Positions 46,200-55,185 of a stretch of 64,000 bases of DNA are shown one piece after another. Position 1 is the stretch's first letter. Every line of letters begins with the position of its first letter. The DNA is from DASWOJ01 sp964242415 (GTDB lineage: Bacteria > Pseudomonadota > Alphaproteobacteria > Acetobacterales > Acetobacteraceae). Made by a program: the position numbers and the translations under genes. The DNA lies in the NCBI GenBank assembly GCA_964242415.1, contig CAXTAT010000025.1, positions 22,984 to 86,983 of the forward strand, read 5' to 3'. The notes below the pieces were generated by a model that did no database searches, was not told the origin of the DNA, and worked only from the letters and a program-made list of their open reading frames with translations.

Positions 46200-47473
46200 G
46201 CGCCATCGCCGACATCGTTGCCCGTGAAGTCCTCGACAGCCGGGGCAACCCGACGGTGGAGGTGGAGGTCGTGCTGGACAGCGGGGCGATGGGCCGGGCC
46301 ATCGTGCCGTCCGGCGCCAGCACGGGCGCGCACGAGGCGGCGGAGCTGCGGGACGGCGACAAGGGGCGGTACGGCGGCAAGGGGGTGCTGAACGCCTGCG
46401 CCAACGTGGAGGGCGAGATCTACGACGCGCTGGGCGGCATGGACCCGCAGGAGCAGGTCAAGCTCGACGGCATCATGATCGACCTGGACGGCACGCCGAA
46501 CAAGTCGCGGCTGGGGGCGAACGCCATCCTGGCGGTGTCGCTGGCGGTGGCGAAGGCGGCGGCGGCGGAGCTGGAGCAGCCGCTGTACCGTTATGTCGGC
46601 GGCGTGTTCGCGCGGACCTTGCCGGTGCCGATGATGAACATCGTCAATGGCGGGCAGCACGCGGACAACCCGATCGACATCCAGGAGTTCATGGTGCAGC
46701 CGGTCGGGGCCGCCACGTTTGCCGACGCGGTTCGCATGGGGTCGGAGATCTTCCATGCGCTGCGCAAGCAGTTGCGCGATGCCGGGCACAACACGAACGT
46801 CGGGGACGAGGGGGGATTTGCGCCCAACCTGTCCTCGGCCGATGAGGCGCTCGGGTTCATCAGCAAGGCGTGCGAGCAGGCCGGGTATCGGCCTGGCGAC
46901 GACGTGACCTTTGCGCTGGATTGCGCCAGCACCGAGTTTTTCCGGGACGGCACGTATGACATGGCGGGGGAGGGCAAGCGGCTCGACGCGGCCGGGATGG
47001 TGGCGTACTTGGCCGACCTGGTTGGGCGGTATCCCATCATGTCCATCGAGGACGGCTGCGCGGAGGATGACTGGGAGGGCTGGCGGCACCTGACGGAGGT
47101 GCTGGGCAGCCGGGTCCAGTTGGTCGGCGACGACCTGTTCGTGACCAACACCGCGCGGCTGCGCCGCGGGATCGAGGCGGGCACGGCGAACTCGATCCTG
47201 GTCAAGGTGAACCAGATCGGCACGCTGACGGAAACGCTGGATGCGATGGAGGTGGCGCAGCGTGCCGGGTTCAGCGCGGTGATGAGCCACCGCAGCGGCG
47301 AGACCGAGGATGCGACGATCGCCGACCTGGCGGTGGCCACCAACTGCGGGCAGATTAAGACGGGCAGCCTGGCGCGCAGCGACCGCACGGCGAAGTACAA
47401 CCAGTTGATCCGCATCGAGGCGGAGCTCGGCCCGGCTGCCCGGTATGCTGGCCGGGGCATCCTGCGAGTTTGA
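46196..47473 (+). CDS. eno: Enolase
   Basis: Converts 2-phosphoglycerate to phosphoenolpyruvate, and associates with the RNA degradosome in some bacteria. The 425-residue protein has EVLDSRGNPTVE, GDEGGFAPN, metal ligands in FALDCAS, SIEDG and VGDDLFVTN, catalytic Lys in SILVKVNQIGTLTE and SHRSGETED. ATGA overlap with kdsA. A five-unit tandem repeat starts at the base after its stop. Confidence 0.97.
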   Translation: MSAIADIVAREVLDSRGNPTVEVEVVLDSGAMGRAIVPSGASTGAHEAAELRDGDKGRYGGKGVLNACANVEGEIYDALGGMDPQEQVKLDGIMIDLDGTPNKSRLGANAILAVSLAVAKAAAAELEQPLYRYVGGVFARTLPVPMMNIVNGGQHADNPIDIQEFMVQPVGAATFADAVRMGSEIFHALRKQLRDAGHNTNVGDEGGFAPNLSSADEALGFISKACEQAGYRPGDDVTFALDCASTEFFRDGTYDMAGEGKRLDAAGMVAYLADLVGRYPIMSIEDGCAEDDWEGWRHLTEVLGSRVQLVGDDLFVTNTARLRRGIEAGTANSILVKVNQIGTLTETLDAMEVAQRAGFSAVMSHRSGETEDATIADLAVATNCGQIKTGSLARSDRTAKYNQLIRIEAELGPAARYAGRGILRV

Positions 47474-47583
47474 TCTCCGCTGCGCTTGGCTGCGATTTCC
47501 GCTGCGCTCGGCGGTGGTTTCCGCTTCGCTTGGCGGTGGTTTCGGCTGCGCTTGGCGGCGATTTCGGCTGCGCCCGTGCCGCC
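47474..47583. repeat. Five-copy 22-bp tandem repeat after eno
   Basis: Units start at 47474, 47496, 47518, 47540 and 47562. The consensus is TTTCCGCTGCGCTTGGCGGY plus two bases, with 1-4 changes per unit and more decay in the last. It directly abuts the eno stop codon and ends about 40 bases before the ftsB-like gene. Confidence 0.92.
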
Positions 47584-47621
47584 GTTGCGGTAACATGGCC
47601 GTGTGGTTCGGAGGCGTCGGC

Positions 47622-47951
47622 ATGGGCATCTGGTTGGGACTGCGGCGTTGGATCGGGGCGGGGGTGGTGCCGTCGGTGTTCCTGGCGCTGGTGGCCTACT
47701 TCAGTTGGAATGCGACGCAGGGTGAACGCGGGCTGCGCACCTATGCGATGCGGCAGGAGCAGTTGAGGTCCGTGCAGGCGGAGCTGGACCGGACGGTGCT
47801 GGACCGTGAGACCTGGGAGCGGCGGGTGGCTGGGCTTCGCACGCAGCGGCTCGATCCCGATACCTTGGACGAGCGGGCGCGGGCGATGTTGAACGTCGCC
47901 GATCCCTCGGACATCGTCATGCCGTATGGGGCCGGCAAGCGGCTGTACTAG
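47622..47951 (+). CDS. ftsB: FtsB/DivIC-like septum formation protein
   Basis: Small bitopic cell-division protein thought to bridge FtsL, FtsQ and FtsW/I. The 109-residue protein has one membrane segment (about residues 12-31), then a coiled-coil (about 38-75, LRTYAMRQEQLRSVQAELD) and the DTLDERARAMLNVADPSDIV ending seen in alphaproteobacterial FtsB between eno and pdhA. ATG at 47622 follows GGAGG by 7 nt; ATG at 47595 is possible but lacks a ribosome site. Confidence 0.85.
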   Translation: MGIWLGLRRWIGAGVVPSVFLALVAYFSWNATQGERGLRTYAMRQEQLRSVQAELDRTVLDRETWERRVAGLRTQRLDPDTLDERARAMLNVADPSDIVMPYGAGKRLY

Positions 47952-48310
47952 GAGCGGCCGGCTGCCCTCCGGGGCTGCTGCATCGCCATGGCTGCCGTCG
48001 GTGCGGGTTGTGCTTGCGGCGGGACAGCCCATGGCCTTGAGGGGCGCGGTTCCGGTCGCGCGGCTTGGGGATTGCGACGCCGCACGCGCTGGTTGCAATG
48101 ACGGTGGAGGGGAATGGCGCGCGCACGCCTGTCCAAGCAGAAGGCGGTCAGCATGATCTGCTGGGCGAGCAGCCTGGATACTCGGATTGCAGGCGCGAGT
48201 ATTCATTTGTATTGCGTTGCACAATAAGTCTTCCAGCGTCGTGGCCTTGCCGTCAACAAGCCGGGACGCTACGTGTCCCGGAGTTGATTCCAGGAACGGA
48301 GGCGGTGTGC
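47952..48310 (+). promoter_or_regulatory. 359-base pdhA leader with three inverted repeats
   Basis: No gene seen. It holds ATACTCG-N11-CGAGTAT (48178-48202), an imperfect palindrome TATTGCGTTGCACAATA (48210-48226) and CCGGGAC-N7-GTCCCGG (48261-48281). The last is about 30 bases before the pdhA start and could be a leader hairpin; the first two could be operators for the pyruvate dehydrogenase operon. No binding protein can be named. Confidence 0.45.
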
Positions 48311-49348
48311 ATGGCCCAGGCAGCAGAGCGCGAGCATGGCAGCGACGGGGACATGGCGCAGGTCCATCCGCCGGCGACCAATCAATCCATGACCCGCGAG
48401 CAGTTGCAGCGCGCCTATGCCGACATGCTGCTGATCCGCCGGTTTGAGGAAAAGGCCGGGCAGCTTTACGGCATGGGGCTGATTGGCGGGTTCTGCCACC
48501 TGTATATTGGGCAGGAAGCCGTTGTGGTCGGCATCCAGGCGGCGCTTGGCGAGGGTGACCAGGTGATCACCAGCTACCGCGACCATGGCCATATGCTCGC
48601 GACGGGGATGGAGCCGCGCGGCGTGATGGCGGAGCTGACCGGGCGCAGCGGCGGCTATTCCAAGGGCAAGGGCGGCTCCATGCATATGTTCAGCAAGGAG
48701 AAGCGGTTCTTTGGCGGCCACGGCATCGTTGGGGCGCAGGTCAGCCTGGGGACCGGGCTGGCGATGGCGAACTGGTATCGCGGCAGCGACCGGGTGTGCG
48801 CGACGTATTTCGGCGACGGCGCGTCCAACCAGGGCCAGGTTTACGAGAGCTTCAACCTGGCGGCGCTGATGAAGCTGCCATGCGTCTATGTGATCGAGAA
48901 CAACAAGTATGGCATGGGCACCAGCCTGGAGCGGTCCTCGGCGTCGCACGACCTGTCGAAGAACGGAGCGCCGTGGGGCATTCCGGGCGTGCAGGTGGAC
49001 GGCATGGACGTGACTGCCGTGAAGGCGGCGGCGGATGTCGCGGTGGAGCATTGCCGGGCCGGGCATGGGCCGTACTTGATGGAGGTGCAGACCTATCGTT
49101 ATCGCGGCCATTCGATGTCCGACCCGGCGAAGTACCGCACCCGCGAGGAGGTGCAGAAGATGCGGACCGAGCGGGACTGCATCGAGAGCGTGAAGCACAC
49201 GCTGGAGGCGATGGGCGTGGACGAGGCCGAGTTCAAGCGCATCGACACGGAGATCAAGGCGCGTGTCCAGGAGGCGGCCGACTTCGCGCAGTCCAGCCCC
49301 GAGCCGGATGAGCGCGAGCTATGGACCGACATCCTCGTGGAGGGTTAG
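48311..49348 (+). CDS. pdhA: Pyruvate dehydrogenase E1 component, alpha subunit
   Basis: With PdhB forms the thiamine-diphosphate enzyme that decarboxylates pyruvate. The 345-residue protein shows GFCHLYIGQEAVVVG, GGSMHMFSKEKRFFGGHGIVGAQ, the ThDP motif GDGASNQGQVYESFNLA to IENN, and phosphorylation-loop-like YRYRGHSMSDPAKYR. The heterodimeric form fits alphaproteobacteria. ATG at 48311 has GGAGG 8 nt upstream. pdhB starts 3 bases after its stop. Confidence 0.97.
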   Translation: MAQAAEREHGSDGDMAQVHPPATNQSMTREQLQRAYADMLLIRRFEEKAGQLYGMGLIGGFCHLYIGQEAVVVGIQAALGEGDQVITSYRDHGHMLATGMEPRGVMAELTGRSGGYSKGKGGSMHMFSKEKRFFGGHGIVGAQVSLGTGLAMANWYRGSDRVCATYFGDGASNQGQVYESFNLAALMKLPCVYVIENNKYGMGTSLERSSASHDLSKNGAPWGIPGVQVDGMDVTAVKAAADVAVEHCRAGHGPYLMEVQTYRYRGHSMSDPAKYRTREEVQKMRTERDCIESVKHTLEAMGVDEAEFKRIDTEIKARVQEAADFAQSSPEPDERELWTDILVEG

Positions 49349-49351
49349 CCG

Positions 49352-50743
49352 TTGTCCACCCAGGTGCTGATGCCGGCGCTGTCGCCGACGATGACGGAGG
49401 GCAAGCTGGCCCGGTGGCTGAAGAAGGTGGGCGAGGACGTGCGCGCCGGGGATGTGATTGCCGAGATCGAGACCGACAAGGCGACCATGGAGGTCGAGGC
49501 GGTCGATGAGGGCAAGCTGTCGCAAATCCTGGTCGAGGAGGGCACGGACGGGGTTGCGGTGAATACGCCGATTGCCGTGCTGAGCGGCGAGGGCGAGGCT
49601 GCTGCGCCCGCACCCGCCGCGACGCCCGCACCTGCCGCGGCACCTGCACCTGCGACGGGGCCGGTCGAGGTGCCCGGGGAGAGCGAGAGGACGGTTGCCG
49701 ACAAGGCGACGGCCAGCCAGGCGATCCCGACCACGGCCGCCGCCGCGCCGGAGCGGGATTGGGGTCCGACCAAGCCGACCACGGTGCGTGAGGCGCTGCG
49801 CGACGCCATGGCGCTGGAGATGCGCGCCGACGACCGGGTGTTCCTGCTTGGCGAGGAGGTCGCGCAGTACCAGGGCGCCTATAAGATCAGCCAGGGCCTG
49901 CTGGACGAGTTCGGCCCGCGGCGCATCATCGACACCCCGATCACCGAGCATGGCTTCACCGGCATGGCGGTCGGCGCGGCGATGGACGGGCTGCGGCCGA
50001 TCGTCGAGTTCATGACGTTCAACTTCGCCATGCAGTCCATCGACCAGATCATCAACTCGGCGGCCAAGACGCTGTACATGTCGGGGGGGCAGATGGGCTG
50101 CCCGATCGTGTTCCGCGGCCCCAATGGCGCGGCGTCCCGCGTGGCGGCGCAGCACAGCCAGGATTATGCGAGCTGGTACGCGCACTGCCCGGGGCTGAAG
50201 GTGGTCGCGCCGTGGTCGTCCGCCGACGCGAAGGGATTGCTGCGCGCGGCGATCCGCGATCCGAACCCGGTCATCTTCCTGGAGAACGAAATCCTCTATG
50301 GGCAGACGTTCGAGTGCCCGACCGACGAGGACTTCCTGCTGCCGATCGGCAAGGCGAAGATCGAGCGGGCCGGGACGCACGTCACCATCGTCGCCTATAG
50401 CATCATGGTCGGGGTGGCGATGAAGGCGGCCGAGGCGCTGGCCGGGGAGGGCATTGAGGCGGAGGTAGTCAACCTGCGCAGCCTGCGGCCGATGGACACC
50501 GCGACCATCGTCGAGAGCGTGAAGAAGACCAGCCGGCTGGTGACGGTCGAGGAGGGCTGGCCGTATGCCGGCATCGGTGCGGAGATCGCCATGCAGATCA
50601 TCGAGCAGTGCTTCGATTGGCTGGATGCGCCGCCGGTGCGGGTGCATGGGCTGGACGTGCCGCTACCGTATGCCGCGAACCTGGAGAAGCTGGCGTTGCC
50701 GCAGCCGGGCTGGGTGGTCGATGCCGTGAAGAAGATCGTCTAG
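49352..50743 (+). CDS. pdhB: Pyruvate dehydrogenase E1 component, beta subunit with lipoyl domain
   Basis: Beta subunit of the E1 enzyme. The 463-residue protein starts with a lipoyl domain (residues 1-78, lipoyl Lys43 in ETDKATMEVEA), an alanine/proline linker (about 85-130) and the transketolase-like domain (about 140-463) with LGEEVAQYQGAYKISQGL, VEFMTFNFAMQSIDQIINSA and EEGWPYAGIGAEI. The extra lipoyl domain on E1-beta is an alphaproteobacterial trait. The start is TTG at 49352 with GGAGGG upstream. Confidence 0.96.
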   Translation: MSTQVLMPALSPTMTEGKLARWLKKVGEDVRAGDVIAEIETDKATMEVEAVDEGKLSQILVEEGTDGVAVNTPIAVLSGEGEAAAPAPAATPAPAAAPAPATGPVEVPGESERTVADKATASQAIPTTAAAAPERDWGPTKPTTVREALRDAMALEMRADDRVFLLGEEVAQYQGAYKISQGLLDEFGPRRIIDTPITEHGFTGMAVGAAMDGLRPIVEFMTFNFAMQSIDQIINSAAKTLYMSGGQMGCPIVFRGPNGAASRVAAQHSQDYASWYAHCPGLKVVAPWSSADAKGLLRAAIRDPNPVIFLENEILYGQTFECPTDEDFLLPIGKAKIERAGTHVTIVAYSIMVGVAMKAAEALAGEGIEAEVVNLRSLRPMDTATIVESVKKTSRLVTVEEGWPYAGIGAEIAMQIIEQCFDWLDAPPVRVHGLDVPLPYAANLEKLALPQPGWVVDAVKKIV

Positions 50744-50753
50744 GGAGGCGGAC

Positions 50754-52142
50754 ATGGCGACGAACATCCTGATGCCGGCGCTGTCGCCGACGATGACCGA
50801 GGGCACGCTGGCGCGGTGGCTGAAGAAAGAGGGCGAGCAAATCCGCGCCGGTGACGTGATTGCCGAGATCGAGACGGACAAGGCGACGATGGAGGTCGAG
50901 GCCGTCGATGAAGGGGTGCTGAGCAAGATTCTTGTGGCCGACGGCACGGCCGGGGTGAAGGTGAACGATCCCATTGCGGTGCTGCAGGGGGAGGGGGAAG
51001 AGGCTGGCGCGGCGTCGGCGCCCGCGGCTGCGCCGCCTGCGGCGGTTCAGGCGCCGCCCGCGGCAACGCCGTCAGCACCAGTAGCGGCTCCTGCCGCGCC
51101 GGCCCAGCAGGCTGTGGCTCAGGCGGGGGCTCAGCCGATGGCGAATGGCCATGACGCGCACCGGGTGTTTGCGTCGCCGCTCGCACGGCGCATGGCCAAG
51201 CAGGCGGGCATCGACCTGTCCACCATGCGGGGCACCGGTCCGAACGGCCGTATCATACGCGCCGATATCGAGGCCAAGCAGTCTGCCGCTCCGCCGGGCA
51301 GCGCCGAGCGCGTCGAGGCCCAGGCTGGCTCGCGGGAGAGTGACGCGCCGCAGCAGGCGCCGGTGCAGCAGGTCAAGCCAGCGGCTCCGGCTGCGGCGCT
51401 TGCGCCGGCACCCATGACGGCGGCCAAGGCTGCGCCGATCGCTGCGCCGCACCAGCTCGTGCCGAATAGCACCATGCGGAAGGTGATTGCCCGGCGGCTG
51501 CTGGAGAGCCACCAGCAGGTGCCGAACTTCTATGTCACCATGGATATCGAGATCGACGCGCTGCTGAAGCTGCGGGTCGACCTGAATGCGCGTGCGCCGA
51601 AGGAGGGCAAGGGCGCGTTCAAGCTGTCGGTCAACGACCTGGTGATCAAGGCGGCTGCGGTCGCGCTGCGCCGGGTGCCGAAGATGAACGCCAGCTACAC
51701 CGAGGATGCGACGGTGGTGTACGACGACGTGGACATCAGCGTGGCGGTGTCGATGCCGGACGGGCTGATCACCCCCATTGTGCGCCGGGCCGATCAGAAG
51801 GGGCTGGCGGCGATCAGCGCGGAGATGAAGGACCTTGGCGCCCGGGCCAAGTCGGGGAAGTTGAAGCCGGAGGAGTTCCAGGGCGGCAGCTTCTCGATCA
51901 GCAACCTCGGCATGTTCGGGGTGAAGCAGTTCACGGCGATCATCAACCCGCCGCAGGCCGGCATCCTGGCCGTGGGCGCCGGGGAGCCGCGGCCGGTGGT
52001 GCGCAACGGGGCGCTGGCGATTGCCAGCGTGATGACCTGCACCTTGTCCGTCGATCATCGCGTCGCAGATGGTGCGCTGGGCGCGGAGTGGATGCAGGTG
52101 TTCAAGGGCATCGTCGAGGACCCGCTCAGCTTGATGCTGTAG
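50754..52142 (+). CDS. pdhC: Dihydrolipoyllysine acetyltransferase (E2) of pyruvate dehydrogenase
   Basis: Core enzyme that passes the acetyl group to CoA. The 462-residue protein has one lipoyl domain (Lys43), a long alanine/proline linker, a peripheral subunit-binding domain (VFASPLARRMAKQAGIDLS, GTGPNGRIIRADIE), a second linker and the catalytic domain ending with SVDHRVADGALGAEW (active His). Its first 50 residues are nearly identical to those of PdhB, pointing to an internal duplication of the lipoyl domain. GGGAGG precedes ATG. Confidence 0.97.
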   Translation: MATNILMPALSPTMTEGTLARWLKKEGEQIRAGDVIAEIETDKATMEVEAVDEGVLSKILVADGTAGVKVNDPIAVLQGEGEEAGAASAPAAAPPAAVQAPPAATPSAPVAAPAAPAQQAVAQAGAQPMANGHDAHRVFASPLARRMAKQAGIDLSTMRGTGPNGRIIRADIEAKQSAAPPGSAERVEAQAGSRESDAPQQAPVQQVKPAAPAAALAPAPMTAAKAAPIAAPHQLVPNSTMRKVIARRLLESHQQVPNFYVTMDIEIDALLKLRVDLNARAPKEGKGAFKLSVNDLVIKAAAVALRRVPKMNASYTEDATVVYDDVDISVAVSMPDGLITPIVRRADQKGLAAISAEMKDLGARAKSGKLKPEEFQGGSFSISNLGMFGVKQFTAIINPPQAGILAVGAGEPRPVVRNGALAIASVMTCTLSVDHRVADGALGAEWMQVFKGIVEDPLSLML

Positions 52143-52163
52143 GCCCGTCCGGGAGCAGGAAAT

Positions 52164-53558
52164 ATGGACAAGTTTGATGTGATCGTCCTTGGCGGCGGTC
52201 CTGGTGGCTATGTGGCGGCGATCCGGGCGGCGCAGCTCGGCATGAAGGCCGCCGTGGTGGAGCGGGAGAATCTGGGGGGCATCTGCCTCAACTGGGGGTG
52301 CATCCCGACCAAGACGCTGCTGCGGTCATCGGAGATCAACCATCTGCTGCACAACCTGGGGGAATTTGGCTTCAGCGCCGACAACGTGCAGTTCGACCTG
52401 GGGAAGATCGTCAAGCGGTCGCGCAGCGTGGCCAAGCAGTTGGCGTCGGGCGTCGGGCACCTGATGAAGAAGAACAAGATCGCGGTGTTCGAGGGCGACG
52501 GCAAGCTGGCGGGCAAGCACACCTTGGCGGTGACCAAGGGCGGCAAGGAGGTGGCCACGCTGACCGCGCCGCACATCATCCTGGCCAGCGGGGCGCGTGC
52601 CCGGCAGCTTCCGGGGTTGGAGGGGGACGGCAAGCTGATTTGGACCTACCGGGAGGCGATGGTGCCGGCGGCGATGCCGAAGTCGCTGCTGGTGGTGGGT
52701 TCCGGGGCCATCGGCATCGAGTTCGCCAGTTTCTACCGCAACATGGGTGCCGAGGTGACGGTGGTGGAGATGCTGGACCGCATCCTGCCGGCGGAGGATG
52801 AGGAGATCAGCGCCTTTGCCCGCAAGGCGTTCGAGAAGCAGGGCATCAAGATCATCACCAACGCCAAGGTGACCAAGGCGGCGAAGAACGGCGACAGCGT
52901 GACGGCGACGATCGAGGCCGATGGCAAGGCGACCGAGATGACGGTGGATCGGGTGATCTCTGCCGTGGGCATCGTCGGCAACGTCGAGGGCATCGGGCTT
53001 GAGGGCACCGGGGTGAAGGTGGAGCGCGGGCATATCGTCATCGACGAGTTCTGCCGCACCGGGGAGCCTGGGGTGTATGCCATCGGCGACGTGACGGGGG
53101 CGCCCTGGCTGGCGCACAAGGCCAGCCATGAGGGCGTGATCTGCGTCGAGAGCATTGCCCGGCAGAACGATGTGCAGCCGCTGGATGTCGGCAATATTCC
53201 GGGTTGCACCTATAGCCGGCCGCAGATTGCTTCGGTGGGGATGACGGAGGCTAAGGCGAAGGCGGCCGGGCATGATGTCAAGGTCGGGCGCTTCCCGTTC
53301 ATCGGCAACGGCAAGGCGATTGCGATGGGGGAGCCGGAGGGCATGGTGAAGACCGTGTTCGATGCGCGCACCGGGGAGCTGCTGGGGGCGCACATGATCG
53401 GGGCCGAGGTGACGGAGATGATCCAGGGGTTTGCGATTGCGCGCACCCTGGAGACGACCGAGGTGGAGCTGATGCATACCGTGTTCCCGCATCCCACGGT
53501 GAGCGAGACGATGCATGAGTCTGTGCTTGGCGCGTATGGGCGGGCTATCCACTTTTAG
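52164..53558 (+). CDS. lpdA: Dihydrolipoyl dehydrogenase (E3)
   Basis: Flavoprotein that reoxidises the lipoyl groups with NAD. The 464-residue protein has the FAD-binding VIVLGGGPGGYVAAIRAAQ, redox pair Cys41/Cys46 in GGICLNWGCIPTK, NAD-binding VVGSGAIGIEFASFY, and the dimer-interface HTVFPHPTVSETMHE with the active His-Glu. It lacks a lipoyl domain. Placement in the pdh operon makes it the E3 of this complex. ATG at 52164 follows AGGAAA. Confidence 0.97.
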   Translation: MDKFDVIVLGGGPGGYVAAIRAAQLGMKAAVVERENLGGICLNWGCIPTKTLLRSSEINHLLHNLGEFGFSADNVQFDLGKIVKRSRSVAKQLASGVGHLMKKNKIAVFEGDGKLAGKHTLAVTKGGKEVATLTAPHIILASGARARQLPGLEGDGKLIWTYREAMVPAAMPKSLLVVGSGAIGIEFASFYRNMGAEVTVVEMLDRILPAEDEEISAFARKAFEKQGIKIITNAKVTKAAKNGDSVTATIEADGKATEMTVDRVISAVGIVGNVEGIGLEGTGVKVERGHIVIDEFCRTGEPGVYAIGDVTGAPWLAHKASHEGVICVESIARQNDVQPLDVGNIPGCTYSRPQIASVGMTEAKAKAAGHDVKVGRFPFIGNGKAIAMGEPEGMVKTVFDARTGELLGAHMIGAEVTEMIQGFAIARTLETTEVELMHTVFPHPTVSETMHESVLGAYGRAIHF

Positions 53559-53561
53559 CTG

Positions 53562-53649
53562 GCTGCTGCTTTTTGGGGAGGGGTTGTTGGCGAGCCGGGT
53601 TGGCACGACCCCCTCACCCCGGCCCTCTCCCGGGGGGAGAGGGGGAAGG
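53562..53649. repeat. REP-like element after lpdA
   Basis: A conserved arm at 53607-53649 (CCCCTCACCCCGGCCCTCTC then GGGGGGAGAGGGGGAAGG) is preceded by a decayed inverted arm near 53562-53590 (TTTTTGGGGAGGGG). It sits between lpdA and lipA and may terminate or attenuate the pdh transcript. Confidence 0.75.
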
Positions 53650-53730
53650 CGGGGATACATTGCTTGACGAGGGCGTGCCGTCCGATCATTTGAGGCAGGC
53701 GGGGCATTCCTCGTCCCGCCAGGAGCATCC

Positions 53731-54699
53731 ATGGCCACGCGCGTCCTGATTGACCACCGCCTTGGCGGCCCGCGCCACCCGGAGAAGGCCAACCGGCCGG
53801 ACAATCCCATCCAGCGCAAGCCGGACTGGATCAGGGTCCGGGCGCCCAACCACCCGATCTACCACGAGACCCGCGCCCTGATGCGCGAGAACCGCCTGGT
53901 AACGGTGTGCGAGGAAGCCGCCTGCCCGAACATCGGCGAGTGCTGGTCGCAGCGCCATGCCACGATGATGATCATGGGCGACACCTGCACCCGTGCGTGC
54001 AGCTTCTGCAATGTGCGCACCGGGCAGCCGGATGCGCTGGACGCCGATGAGCCGGCGCGGGTGGCCGCTGCGGTGGCCAAGCTGGGCCTGCGCCACGTCG
54101 TCATTACGTCGGTGGACCGCGATGACTTGCGGGATGGGGGGGCCGGGCACTTTGCCGAGGTGATACGCGCCACACGCCGCGCCGCGCCGGAGACATCCAT
54201 CGAGGTGCTGACCCCCGACTTCCTCCGCAAGCCCGGCGGATTGGAGGTTGTGGCCCAGGCTCGCCCCGACGTGTTCAACCACAACCTGGAGACGGTGCCG
54301 CGGCTGTACCCGACGATCCGCCCTGGTGCACGGTACTATCAGTCGCTGCGTCTGCTGGACCGGGTGAAGATGGTCGATCCGACGATATTCACCAAGTCCG
54401 GCCTGATGCTGGGCCTGGGCGAGCAACGGGGCGAGGTGTCGCAAGTGATGGACGACCTGCGTGTGGCTGACGTGGACTTCCTGACGCTGGGCCAGTACTT
54501 GCAGCCCAGCGTCAAGCACGCCGCCGTGGACCGTTTCGTCCCTCCCGAGGAGTTCGCCGAGTATGCCGCCATGGCACGATCCAAGGGGTTCCTGATGGTC
54601 AGCGCGACGCCGCTGACCCGCAGCTCCTATCACGCCGACGCCGATTTCGCGCAGTTGCGCGACGCCCGTGCGCGGCAGCTTGCCACCCTGACGGACTGA
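53731..54699 (+). CDS. lipA: Lipoyl synthase
   Basis: Radical SAM enzyme that inserts sulfur into octanoyl groups on E2 and similar proteins. The 322-residue protein has the auxiliary cluster cysteines C60, C65 and C71 (CEEAACPNIGEC), the radical SAM cysteines C86, C90 and C93 (CTRACSFC), and the terminal serine ligand in PLTRSSYHA. ATG at 53731 follows AGGAG. Its place just after pdhABC-lpd fits its role in lipoylating PdhB and PdhC. Confidence 0.97.
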   Translation: MATRVLIDHRLGGPRHPEKANRPDNPIQRKPDWIRVRAPNHPIYHETRALMRENRLVTVCEEAACPNIGECWSQRHATMMIMGDTCTRACSFCNVRTGQPDALDADEPARVAAAVAKLGLRHVVITSVDRDDLRDGGAGHFAEVIRATRRAAPETSIEVLTPDFLRKPGGLEVVAQARPDVFNHNLETVPRLYPTIRPGARYYQSLRLLDRVKMVDPTIFTKSGLMLGLGEQRGEVSQVMDDLRVADVDFLTLGQYLQPSVKHAAVDRFVPPEEFAEYAAMARSKGFLMVSATPLTRSSYHADADFAQLRDARARQLATLTD

Positions 54700-54702
54700 C
54701 GC

Positions 54703-55182
54703 ATGCCGACCCACGCTGAACGCAAGGTGCTGCCGTATAGCGCCGAGCAGATGTTCGACCTTGTCGCCGATGTCGGCAAGTATCCGCAATTCCTGCCCTG
54801 GTGCGCCGGCGCCCGGGTCAAGAGCCAAACCGACACCCTGCTGATCGCCGACCTCACCATCGGGTTCGGCCCGTTCCGCGAGAGCTTCACCAGCCGGGTG
54901 GACCTGGACCGGCCGCGCCAGGTCAACGTGAAGTACGAGCATGGCCCGTTCCGGTACTTGAACAACCAGTGGAGCTTCGCGCCGGACCCCCGGGGCTGCG
55001 AAGTCAAGTTCTATGTGGATTTCGAGTTCAAGAGCCGCCTCCTGCAATCGGCGATCGGCGTGGTGTTCGACAAGGCGGTGAAGCTGATGGTGAACGCATT
55101 CCTGAAGCGCGCGCGCGATGTCTATGGCTCGCCGAACGCGACCATCGGCGTCACTCCCGCCGTGGTTCCGGCCAAGGGTTAG
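54703..55182 (+). CDS. COQ10/RatA-like START-domain protein
   Basis: 159-residue protein of the polyketide cyclase/START-like family that includes mitochondrial COQ10 (ubiquinone binding) and the so-called RatA. It shows HAERKVLPYSAEQMFDLVAD, YPQFLPWCAGARV, GPFRYLNNQWSF and FEFKSRLLQSAIGVVFDKA. It starts 3 bases after lipA. In alphaproteobacteria a role in respiratory ubiquinone function is more likely than a toxin role, but that is inference from the family. Confidence 0.88.
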   Translation: MPTHAERKVLPYSAEQMFDLVADVGKYPQFLPWCAGARVKSQTDTLLIADLTIGFGPFRESFTSRVDLDRPRQVNVKYEHGPFRYLNNQWSFAPDPRGCEVKFYVDFEFKSRLLQSAIGVVFDKAVKLMVNAFLKRARDVYGSPNATIGVTPAVVPAKG

Positions 55183-55185
55183 GGC

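Noticed and set aside
54703..55182. Toxin-antitoxin toxin (RatA)
   Set aside because: No antitoxin neighbour, and the placement with lipA fits a COQ10-like respiratory role better.
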